Assembly: GCA_023101725.1 (NCBI GenBank)
Contig: JALJCO010003418.1
Coordinates: 157,001 to 221,000 of the forward strand
Direction: 5' to 3'
Length of the DNA stretch: 64,000 nucleotides
From: Atherinomorus stipes
Taxonomy: Eukaryota; Chordata; Actinopteri; Atheriniformes; Atherinidae
In this document: piece after piece, positions 54,701 through 64,000 of the stretch
Position numbering within the stretch: the first letter of the stretch is position 1
Layout of the letters: the number at the start of each line of letters is the position of its first letter
Position numbers and translations under genes: made by a program
Notes under the pieces: model-generated
What the model was told of the DNA's origin: nothing
What the model saw: the letters and a program-made list of their open reading frames with translations, nothing else
The model's database searches: none

Positions 54701-57700
54701 ATTTGCCATATGAATTACGCTATCCCACTCTGAAAATAACAGATGCAAATGGTTCTTGGGTAAATTTCGCAGCCTCTCATGAAGTCCCTCCCGTTTATGG
54801 AGGCACATGTAACTCGGCAGCCCACAGATTTCTGCCACAAACACACACTTGTTTCTCTCGAGGCACAGAAAACAAATAGCATTACATAGAGGCCATCGTC
54901 CCACCGTGGCTGCAGAGAGAAACCGAATGTCGTTAGTAGAGGGGGGAGAATCACAGCTGAGCGACAAAGCATCATCAATATGTGTTCATAGACATGGATA
55001 CTGTCTACAATGGGCTTCACCATGCTGACAGGGGGAGAGATGGCGGGAGGGGGGAAAATGACTACTCGGGAACAGTCACATAATGAAAAATAAGCCAAAG
55101 AAAAGCGAAGCACCAGGACAACAAATGTAACAATAATTTCTCAATATAATTATTTTGTTTTTGAAACGGAAGAGCAATATTTAGCGATGGCATGCATGGC
55201 AGAGTTTGCACATGGAACACGACTTTAAAGGGGAATACATTCAAAGTACTTCACTGGGCACCTCATAGTAACAGAAGGGGGTCCTCGACCCCTCCGTGTG
55301 CCCACTTCTGCAAAATGTTTGTTCCTTAGGATAAAAACAAGTAGCTAAGCTGCTTTGACTGGACGTTTGCTGGACATGGAAGTGAGATCTGCCCTACGGT
55401 CCAATCTTTCGGGTGCAAATGTATGCTTGAAGCAGATTGGTGCTCTGAACAGATGCTTTCTGCAGGTTGTGTCCACCAGGGATAAGCTTTTCAGGGAAAG
55501 ACTGGTCAGGCTCTCGCTGCTGCTCTGTGGCTTTTCAAAACTGCCACAGAATCTGGGGTTTGTTTTTTAAGCTCATCCTCCACAAACCAATAAACTGACA
55601 ATTTAAAACATGCTAAGAATTCACCACTAACAACTACACGCAAAACCCTCTGAGAGAAGTTGAATGGTGTGAAGTGGACACACAGCTTTACCTTCATATT
55701 TTGGGGTGTTGGAAACTGACCAGGAGGAAAATGGCCATGTTGGAGACACTGTCGGTCCTGAAAGCGCTAGTTTAGTTCAGCTTCGGTTTCATCAGAGTTT
55801 ATCTTTGGAGCAGAGGTGGCGCTAGACTTTTTCGTTGTCCGTCATTTTGACTGACAGGGTCATAAAAATCCAGTCATAATCTATTTCTTACCCGTCACTT
55901 TAATAAAAATATATACATATAATAATGACATATTTGGTAGCATTTTTCCATTAAATGCTTGGTTGCTCAGTTGGTGCCGAAGACTGATTACTTTTTTGTC
56001 CCTCATCTTCCACTGCATCAGTCCTCCTTTTTTCACCTCTTTTGTCAACACTATCTTCATTATCGGGCTTTTTGAAGAAGCTTTGGACACTCAGCTGCTG
56101 TGACATTTTTCCGAGTGAACCCAACAGGCCATGCATCAAGAGAGACAATATGCTAACTCGCCATCTAGTGGTCAGGAGTGTGAATTGCAATCTGTCAAAA
56201 TGACTGATGGCCTTCAGATTTTTCTGTCACCGTTTAAAAAAAACGGTCAATGACGGAAAATATTCGGTTAACGCGACCCCTGCTTTGGAGAGATAAATTC
56301 CAAAGATAGTGGCACAGAGTTCACAACACTACGGAAGCCGCGGCAGACGAGATCGCGCGTTCTTTCTTTAAAATCAATAGCCAGTCCGTTTTGTGTTTGT
56401 CTGCAGCTCGGTCGCTCTTTGCACAATGTAAACAGCAAATTTCTTCTTCTATGTTTGCGTTATCGGCGCAGAAGGCGCTGAACGCTGCAGCTTCCGTAAT
56501 GTCATGAACTTGCATGGACGCATCGGGGGAAGTACGATGTTCTACTGTTTAAGCTCTAATCTACCCACTCAGGACACTTGGATCACGTTGGACGAGCAGT
56601 TTGGAGGAATATTGACACGTTTTTGTGGACGTTTATGGACCTTTTTGGCTCGGACCCCGGTGAACTCCATTATATGAAAGTTGGTGGATAATGCCCCCCC
56701 CCCCCCCCGGATCTCTGGCTGCATTTGAGATATTAAAAAGTGCTCCAGAGTCTTGCTCAGCATGAGGATGAGGAGAAGATGAAGATGAAGGACCATCATT
56801 CTGTGGGTGTACTGTTCCTTTAAGCATAAGCTTAGTTGAGGATGTGTTTGGTCCACTGAACACACGTTCAGGCTACATCTACACCGTCAGGTCTTAATGC
56901 CCAGATCGGATTTGATGCCTAAATCCGATGTTTTAAATGTGAGGTTACGTGTATTTTGTAATGAGACCCATATCGGATTTCCCGCGATTACACCATCCTG
57001 TCATTCGAAACATCCCGCATGCGTACCTGTGTTTACAAAACTGTAGGCTAGCCGTATCAAGCGCTTGCATACAAACAGAAGAGGATATCAGACAGATACA
57101 ATGATGGGAAATAGTTAGATTACTGATCTACAATGTAAAAAAAGCAGTTCTGTGGGCTTCAATCGTTCCTGCTGCTTTTTAAATTATGACGAGCGCGAGC
57201 GCGCTGGTGATTTCTTTAATTGTGTGTACTGATTAATTTCCAAACTGAAGTTTTAGCTTCTAAAATCAGATTTTTAAACAGTTCTGATGGAGCCTGTTAA
57301 TCTATTTGATGCAGCTTCATTCTGGACCAATATTTCACTGAACCTGGACGACCCGCGGCATGGAGATAAAAGAGTTTTGTGTGATGTGCATAATGCGTAA
57401 AGGCGCTTCCCTGTACAGCATGAAGGAGGATGGACATCATTTACATGTTTTGTCTGGAATTAGTCAGTGACTTCAGGAATTAGTCAGTGACTTCAGGAGT
57501 TAGTCGGTGACTTCAGGAATTAGTTGGTGACTTCAGAAATTAGTCAGTGACTTCAGGAGTTAGTCGGTGACTTCAGAAAAAAATCTGAATGCCGGGGGAG
57601 GGGGGAGGCTTTTTAAGAATCGTAGGAATGGTGGGATGTTTTAAAAAATTTTTTTAAATACCATCATTCCGACAATAGAATGAAAAATGGTTGAAATGAT

Positions 57701-60700
57701 GACATGTTTGCCATTTGGACGACTGGGGACCCATGTTGGAGTGGAGGAATGTGGGAATGGTGATGGCCTCCCACACCTTTCCTCCTCTTTCTCTGTCGGG
57801 CCTCCATTCTCACATTTAACTGCTGCTCACATCTGAATAATGCGCCAAAAAATAAGCCAAACTGTGGCAGATTAAATGACGTGTGGAACGCATGTGTAAG
57901 AAGATCCGATCTGCCTGCTTACACTGCAGTCGCATTGTCACGTATCTGATTCATATCCGATTTATTTCCACATACGAATGAGGCCCGTATCCGATCTCAA
58001 CAGATCCGAATGCATGCGTCTTTTTCCTGTTCACATTGTCAAAAAGCAGATCGGATTTAAATCACATAGGAGCGAAATATCGGGATTGGGTCACATTTCA
58101 CTGAGAGTGTAAATGAGGCCTCAGACTGAAGTCTGGTCGGCCATGTTGTTTTCAGTATGGCGGTTCTCCCAGCTCACACGTCGCTCAGAGGAGGCGGCAG
58201 TGTGGACAGAAAAAGGGAAGAAATACTTGCTCTTGGGTGGGTAGCAAACCAGCAAAGATATCAGTACACACCTCATTAAATGCTGAAGTCATTTTTCAGC
58301 TCATTAGCTCATAAAATCTACTTTAAGATACTTTGATACTCGGGGTGCGTTTGCTCCAGCCCCTCTGATGTGAAGCTTAGTTTGTTTGGGAAGGTATGTA
58401 GCCAAAGAAGTGAACTTTGGTCTGCCCAAAAAACGTTGATTTTAGTTCGCCTCAACTGAATCAAATGTAGAAAGTGGACTTCAGCAGATGGTATTAAGGG
58501 TAGAAGGTAGGGAATTGTGGGTAAACACGACCAAAACATATGCTCATAGCCAGGAGAAATGGCTGGTGGTCAGACATGGAGTGAGAACGAAGTAAGACTT
58601 CTGGCAGGAAGAACCCGAGGCCTTCAGGATGTGGTGCGACTCCATATTTTGCTGGCGTGTGGTGGGAAAGAAGCTGCCTGCGATAGTTTCTTTGTTGGTG
58701 TCTGGTCTGCTCCTTCAGTAACGGTCGGTGAGGAAGGGATCAGCCTTGTGTGGTGGCCGTGCGATTGCGCCCTTTCATCCTCTCTGCTTCAGTCTTCAGC
58801 CGAGTTCATCGCATGCCTGATGCACAGTGCAGCCTCATCAGGTGCCTTTTAGACAGAGAGGGCCAAGAATACCTGGAGTAGCTGGCCAACATGATGCCGG
58901 GTGTTGGAGTCAGAAAGTGAATTGGAGGAAGTCTTTAATTAAAGGTACAGTGTGTAAAAAAATGGCAGAAACATGTATATATATCCCAAACTGTATTTCT
59001 AGCACATACATGGAGGCTGCCATATTTGTGCCACTGTTTTTCCTACGGTGTCCCTAAATGTGAATGTGAATGTGAGTGAAGTGAGAACCCTCTGAACTGT
59101 CAAACTGCTGTAGCAGCTTTGTTTAATGGGGGTTAGAGACTGTTTGGGATCAGTAACACCTGCACTCGTAGTCCAGTCATAGCTGCAGCTGAGACCCCTG
59201 ATCCGCTCACACATGAAACATCGCTATGTTTGGGAGAATTTTGGCCACTAACGGCCACCGTACATTACCAACAGTGCAAGAATATGAAGTCATTTGAAAG
59301 TAAACATCTTTTACTTTCTTTACTTAAAGATCAACGCAGCAGGTTTACTGCTGCCGGCTCGGCTGCTGCAGCATTTTAACGCCATAAAAAACACTGGTAC
59401 CTTCGTGCTTTGTCTTTGGATGCGCCGATCGGCATTCCAGGATGGGATTTAATTTTCCTGCTGACCCTGATCGGCAAGTGAAATGGGATGCTGCCATAAA
59501 CGTGACAAGTGTAACTGGAAAGCGTGGGAGATCTGGTGGCAGCAGCCGGTAGCAGCTCTGTTGTCGGTGGGGAGTTTCCTGCTGATTCTGTTTTTGCTGA
59601 GCTGCTCTAAGTTTGATCATATTTATCTACAGAAAAATAATGACGATGCAGCTAAAATGCAGCAAACTGCAGTTGTTTTAACGTTTTTGTGACCAGACGC
59701 TTCACGTTTGTCGGTTGTTCAGAGACAAACAGACGTTTGACGGCGGATTATTCTGTCTTCCTTCAGGTAAACATGAGACACCCCGTTGTCCCCAGCTTAT
59801 GTCCCGTCCAGCTTCGTGTTTGTCTGCGATCCAGATAAAAGGCAAAAGGAAGATCTGGAAACGTTTGCAAGAAGACAACAAGCTAACGGGAGTTTTCAGT
59901 TCTCAGTGTGAATAAAACTTACAGACATTTATTTTCCTTTGTGGTGTCAATAAACTAAACCGTCATGAAACAGCAGTTTTCTCTCAGTTATTGTAACGTT
60001 GACTCATAAATATAACGTGGAGACGTCCATAATGTTTACATGGTGTTAACGTTATCTGGCTCTGCTTTCATCTCTGACATGAAGTTCTATCATTCTACGT
60101 AGTTCCATCATTCTATGTGTTCCATATTTACGTGTTCTTATTCTCGAGTTCCATCATTCTACGTAGTTCTATCATTCTACGTAGTTCTATCATTCTACGT
60201 AGTTCTATCATTCTACGTAGTTCCATCATTCTACGTAGTTCTATCATTCTACGTAGTTCCATCATTCTACGTAGTTCTATCATTCTACGTAGTTCTATCA
60301 TTCTACGTAGTTCTATCATTCTACGTAGTTCCATCATTCTACGTAGTTCCATCATTCTACGTAGTTCTATCATTCTACGTAGTTCCATCATTCTACGTAG
60401 TTCTATCATTAGTACCAAAATACTACATCAGCAAGCAAAATGGTGCTTGGAACAGTGAGTATGGAGAAGACAGAGGGCCTCAATAAAGTCTGTGTTGTGG
60501 TCACCTCTGCAAAGGAGTGCATCACATGATTAAAGATGAACTACAGGGACAAAAAAACTTCTCTCTGCAGAACTGAGGAACCTGCTATCTAAATAGCAGT
60601 TATACAGGAAACATCAGTGGACATGTACATAGAGGGCTGAGTTTTGACAAAATACTATATACTGTAGTAACTGTCCAAACAAAGAATAAACATTTAAATA

Positions 60701-63700
60701 TTGGTGATGTTTACTTAGAATACGGTGATATTAAACCATGCAAAGTCATAGGTTTTGCGCCACATTTAACGTAAAATGCCCTACAGACTCATGGATAAAA
60801 TACTCATAGAAGTGAACCAAGTAACTAATGCATACATGAATACATTTTTAAAAATGGTTTCAGGGTCAGATAACTGTTGTAAGTTTAATCAATGCGATCT
60901 GGTAATCTTGTTATCGGATCAACAAGTTGCATGAGTTTGTGGTCAATTAGCAAACAACTCAAGCATGACGTTGGTAATACTTCTTTGACCTGATCTATTG
61001 GCTAACAGATGGCATATGCATATCAGTCAGAATGCATACTGCAGTTGGGGCTGCAGAACTTAAAATGCATAGCCACTTTAAAGTAAAAGGAGAAAAGAAA
61101 GAACTGAAAAGAACTACATGTGTTGACTGACGGAAGGAACAAATCAAATAAAGACTCAGAAGTCTTGTATTCCCCTTTAAAGGACGAGGTGATCAAAAAA
61201 AGTCCCACCTGCTAACCCCCCCTTTCAGACATGGATCCAACCCTTACCTATTGCGGTGTAGAGGACCTGGTCACAACAACGCTGCCCAGATAGCTGAGAT
61301 CAATCAAAAACAAAGCAGGTAAGACTCCAGGAGTCATTAAGAACCACCACACTGCCCCTAATTCATAATGATGGAGACATTGCAGTACATGAGAAGCGGA
61401 CAGGCCCTGTGACACACTTTGCCCAACAACCTTTCCTTGGTAGTCAGACCTGGAGGTGACCTGGTGGCATTTAAAGGTTTGGGAAGATGAGGGTTACAGA
61501 AAGGGAAAAGGAAGTTGGGTAGGAAAAATCTGAAAGGTTGGAAGGTAAAGAAAAATTGGTCATGCAAGTTACTAAGGCTGAGGATGGGCCGCAGGGCCTG
61601 CCAAGATGAACTCTTCTTAAAGCATCCTTCTGCATGATAAAGGCACTGTCAAAGGCTTACTAGACATAACAATGGGTGTTTTGTCTGCGCAATCAATTGG
61701 ATGAATATTATGGGATTCCTCCTGTTGAGTGAAAGCAGGATAACGCATGAAACGGATGGAAAAACGGGGATCCTTAGTGGTGTCTGCAAATTCCCAGGCT
61801 TTTAGGGGCTTGTATCAAACAGCTTACACACTGTATGTAATGGCAAAAAGGCGTATTCATCGGGATGGACTATAGCCCTTAAAGGTCTGAAATGAAATCT
61901 GTGAAAACAACAGCATTTTTTTGCCAATTCAACAAAAAAATTTCTTAAGGCGAATTTGTTCTTTTGGTGTTTTCATTGAAAAAATGCTTTGCATTTTTCC
62001 ATGTGATCAACTTGGAACAATGCTTCACAGATTCAGTTAGTAGATACCTCCAACATGATGTCTGACATGAAAAGCAGCAATGACTACACTGATACTACAC
62101 TTAAACGGGAACTAGAATGGATTATTGTAGCAAAATGGGTTCCTTTCAACCATTTAGTTTTCATTTTCATTTTTTATAAAAACAAACTAAACTATGCGAC
62201 TTATTTGCAGCAGAGATGGTTTTAAAAACTGATGGATATTTGACAGCACTTTCATAACCAAAATGTTACAGCAACTTCACACATCAAAGCATTATGGGTT
62301 GGGCAGATGACAAAAATGGCATCCCTCTCTGCATGCCTAACAGACCTACCCTGAAGCTGACAACTGGGGTGGAGAGGGCTCAGATGGAAGGATCTCCTCC
62401 TCAGTCCTCCTCTGAGATGGTATCTGCCCAAATAAGTTGCTGCTTTCCATGGGAGGAGATGGGGACTGGGAAGCTGGGTAGCTGGTTGCAGAGGTGGCAA
62501 AAGCCATGTGGGAATGGTAGCTGGGGCTTGCTCTCCTGCTACCCTGGCCTAGAGCAGGTGAAGAGGAGGGGGATGATCTCCGTGAAAAGCTGGCTGTGGA
62601 GGGAGGGAGGAGGGTAATCTCAGACATCTCTGGGGGTATAGGAGGTTGAACAATGCTTGGACGTGGCCTGGGGCGTACTACAATCTCTGGGGAGCCCTCA
62701 TGAGAGCCAAGCGGGCTTTGGGTGAGGGGTGAAAGTCGAGATGGTTGGAGGACCACTTGATGCATGCCAGATTCCATCCTACGAGTCTGCCTGGGACTAA
62801 AACGAGGGGTAGTTTCAAACCATCGTGTATCCAGGCTACTGAATGTGCTAGGGACTATATGCGCCAATGGATCGGTGTAAGGCAAAAGCGGCACACCTGT
62901 GCCGTGGCCTGTGTGTCTTAGCTGCCCTAAATGTGCCTCTTGCATAGCTAAATGCCTGGCTGGTGAGCCATGAGGCTTGGCCTTGCTGGGTGACTTGCTT
63001 GAGTGGCTCTTTGGAGCCTCCAATGGCAGGACAGCTGGGTAGGTGGGCATGGGAAGAGTGGAAGGCTGGAAAGCACTAAGGGGAAGAACATGAGGTGGAG
63101 GGGGATAGGGAGGGTCGTGGCGGAGATGCAAGGGGTGGTGTGGGGGAAAAATGAACTGAGGTCCCTCCAGACTTGAAAAGCTGAAATCCAGTCCCTGCCA
63201 AATCTCTGGTGAGCGAGAGGAAGGGGTGAGCGTCAGAGGAAGCGGGAAACTGGAGACAGCATATTGTGGAAAATCACCCTCTCCCATTTCTTCTGGAATC
63301 ATGGGGTGCGCAAAAGGTCCCTCGGCAAGGTATGGCGGGGACGACATGACAGAGCTGAGCGGGCTGGTATCAGGCAGGTAGAAAGGAGGTGGGGGATCAT
63401 GATCTCCAGGGGGCCCTAAATAGCCATAGAAAGCCCTGTGGTGGAGAGAGCCTCGGATCTGCCCTGAGGCCTGGAGCCGACTGCTCTCCATGATGGTCAT
63501 ACCTTCAAAGGGCCTGTGAAAACGAGGGCTGTAGGCTGGAGGTTGAAGATAGGATTCCTGACTGGAGATAGGGGAAATCTGGTAAGGCCGAAGAGGGGCC
63601 ATAACTGGCGGAAGAGGCCTGGGATCATCATTCTCTTCATCTGATTGCCGGAATTCTGGATAAAGGTCGGATTCTTCCACAAAAGGGAATCCCTCAATCC

Positions 63701-64000
63701 GCCGAGGCTTGACAGACATTTCTGCATCAGTGGGATCTAAGACAAATCTTCCGTCTGGGCCTCGGCTGATGAGTTCAATTGGTGTTGTTGCTTCCGCTTC
63801 ATGCTTGGACATGTACTTCTTGCTTGTTATTGCTCTTTTGGTCTTCTTGTATAAAGATAATTCCTCCTTCTTCCCTGGACTTGGGGGTGGCTTCCTCCCA
63901 CGCTGGTCGTGACTGTCTTCAGATGATTCTGATGGGGATGCCTTTGAACGGATGCTCTCTGGGCTCAACTTTCCTGAAGATGATCTATATAAACGAACAC
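48501..64000 (-). CDS. igsf9b: igsf9b, last three exons (cytoplasmic tail and C-terminus)
   Basis: IGSF9B (protein turtle homolog B) is a neuronal immunoglobulin/fibronectin adhesion protein of inhibitory synapses. Only the intracellular part lies here. Three exons join in phase: 62,350-63,973 ends in GG, 53,931-54,058 starts with A and ends in G, 48,501-48,715 starts with GT; the junction codons GGA and GGT both give Gly. The first exon follows the human tail closely as remembered ([74 protein letters not shown]). The Ig and FN3 domains and the membrane segment must lie beyond 64,000. Confidence 0.93.
49097..49308. mobile_element. hAT-type MITE, 212 bp, with perfect TSD
   Basis: Terminal inverted repeats of 33 bp are identical, beginning CAGGGTTTCCCAACCCTGG at both ends. 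Flanked by the 8-bp target duplication CTCTAAGG (49,089-49,096 and 49,309-49,316). The 8-bp duplication and CAGGG start are typical of hAT. No coding capacity. In the last igsf9b intron. Confidence 0.96.
49971..51164 (-). pseudogene. LINE reverse transcriptase (397 codons)
   Basis: RT domain with [68 protein letters not shown] and YADDTTLY, then thumb motifs ([21 protein letters not shown]). The core is intact but detached from its endonuclease by the nested transposon and by a stop upstream (CCATGA near 51,185), so it is a remnant. Confidence 0.92.
51270..52003 (-). mobile_element. Tc1-like DNA transposon nested in the LINE
   Basis: On the minus strand: a helix-turn-helix-like [20 protein letters not shown] remnant, then [18 protein letters not shown], the C-terminal DDE motif of Tc1/mariner transposases. 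The terminal GGCCAGGCAGGGT lies at about 51,990-52,003. Decayed by frameshifts and truncated. It replaces part of the LINE between [13 protein letters not shown] and CHIINMSFS. Confidence 0.78.
51959..52990 (-). pseudogene. LINE apurinic endonuclease region, broken
   Basis: Successive frames read [54 protein letters not shown] and CSDHNMVVV, the conserved order of an APE-type endonuclease. Then [20 protein letters not shown] leads toward the RT. Stops and frameshifts separate the pieces. Confidence 0.9.
53111..53930. other. Last igsf9b intron, right part
   Basis: AT-rich sequence with no feature recognised between the LINE and the penultimate exon. Confidence 0.5.
53931..54058 (-). CDS. igsf9b: igsf9b penultimate exon
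   Basis: 128 bp with a long pyrimidine tract and acceptor TTTATCCAG, donor GCAG|GTACGC. Encodes 42 residues: [20 protein letters not shown], then a strongly basic QRIKKAKK and a [11 protein letters not shown] end. Both exon phases fit the neighbouring exons exactly, which a chance exon would do rarely. The basic segment could bind membrane or act in localisation (inference). Confidence 0.82.
55811..56282 (-). mobile_element. hAT transposon remnant, 472 bp, with perfect TSD
   Basis: Ends CAGAGGTGGCGCTAGAC and, inverted, CAGGGGTCGCGTTAACC, flanked by the 8-bp duplication CTTTGGAG (55,803-55,810 and 56,283-56,290). The minus strand keeps an N-terminal peptide [18 protein letters not shown] and a basic stretch (VDKRGEKRR), like the start of hAT transposases. 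The catalytic part is gone: an internally deleted copy. Confidence 0.9.
56870..58121. mobile_element. Non-autonomous DNA element, 1.25 kb
   Basis: Inverted ends AGGCTACATCTACAC and, from the right, AGGCCTCATTTACAC. Repeated subterminal ATCCGAT/ATCGGAT motifs occur in both halves (about 56,903-56,980 and 57,902-58,050). No transposase frame. No clear target duplication, so the superfamily is open. Contains a 20-bp tandem repeat at 57,456-57,577. Confidence 0.6.
57456..57577. repeat. 20-bp tandem repeat (6 copies)
   Basis: Unit GAATTAGTCAGTGACTTCAG with small variants (GAGTTAGTCGG, GAATTAGTTGG), inside the 1.25-kb DNA element. Confidence 0.95.
60083..60412. repeat. 18-bp minisatellite (~18 copies), second locus, inverted
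   Basis: Unit TTCTACGTAGTTCCATCA with C/T variant, the reverse complement of the array at 5,541-6,228. A degenerate start (60,115-60,147, with TTCTATGTGTTCC and TATTTACGTGTTC) precedes the regular part. In the igsf9b intron. Confidence 0.96.
62350..63973 (-). CDS. igsf9b: igsf9b long cytoplasmic-tail exon
   Basis: About 541 residues, rich in Pro and Ser, with no fold expected. It begins with a basic juxtamembrane part ([20 protein letters not shown]), then [78 protein letters not shown] and [20 protein letters not shown]. The donor GG|GTAGGT is at 62,349; reading through gives a TAG at once. The upstream boundary at an AG (63,975-63,974) is tentative, since the frame stays open to the window edge. 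Confidence 0.94.

Larger units (their letters stand above)
54059..62349. other. igsf9b intron before the penultimate exon
   Basis: 8.3-kb intron. Apart from the hAT remnant, the 1.25-kb DNA element, the second 18-bp minisatellite and a C-run (about 56,694-56,708), it holds AT-rich sequence with no recognised exon or RNA gene. The acceptor side has the pyrimidine tract of the penultimate exon (54,059-54,095). Confidence 0.6.

Overview
The window looks like a piece of a teleost fish nuclear genome. It has short phase-matched introns, many fish-type repeats (L2 and Rex/CR1-like LINEs, hAT and Tc1 DNA transposons, tRNA-derived SINEs) and two recognisable vertebrate genes, both on the minus strand. 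The species cannot be fixed from the sequence alone.

Positions 1-28,700 hold most of cfap58 (formerly CCDC147), a coiled-coil protein of cilia and flagella. Sixteen exons with matching phases, from the ATG at 28,591 to 102, give 783 continuous codons. The last roughly 85-90 residues lie off the left edge. A perfect RFX X-box and a TCTCGCGAGA element sit just upstream of the start, as expected of a ciliary gene promoter. The introns are filled with tandem repeats: a 23-bp array of seven CREB/ATF sites, (TA)n, a 31-bp array, an 18-bp array, a GATAC-type pentanucleotide array, a 70-bp array and a polypyrimidine tract. Intron 2 (8.4 kb) is the most unusual. It is made of about 24 copies of a 111/113-bp unit that contains the 5' end and splice acceptor of cfap58 exon 3, interrupted by two L2 LINEs inserted at the identical point of the unit.

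Positions 28,700-48,500 lie between the genes and hold no recognisable coding exon. They contain a 4.8-kb array of a 40-bp unit, about 4 kb of apparently unique AT-rich DNA, a SINE, and a hAT-like element whose interior is a 4.3-kb array of a different 40-bp unit that keeps phase without indels.

Positions 48,500-64,000 hold the 3' end of igsf9b (synaptic immunoglobulin-superfamily adhesion protein): a long exon for the proline/serine-rich cytoplasmic tail, a 128-bp exon, and a terminal exon ending in a class I PDZ-ligand-like TLL. The two introns carry a 212-bp hAT MITE with a perfect target duplication, a Rex/CR1-like LINE split by a Tc1-like transposon, a 472-bp hAT remnant, a 1.25-kb DNA element and a second copy of the 18-bp minisatellite.

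The two genes have no evident functional link; they are simply neighbours in tandem orientation. Roughly a quarter to a third of the window is tandem repeat. Long ORFs inside these arrays are by-products of the repeat period, not genes.
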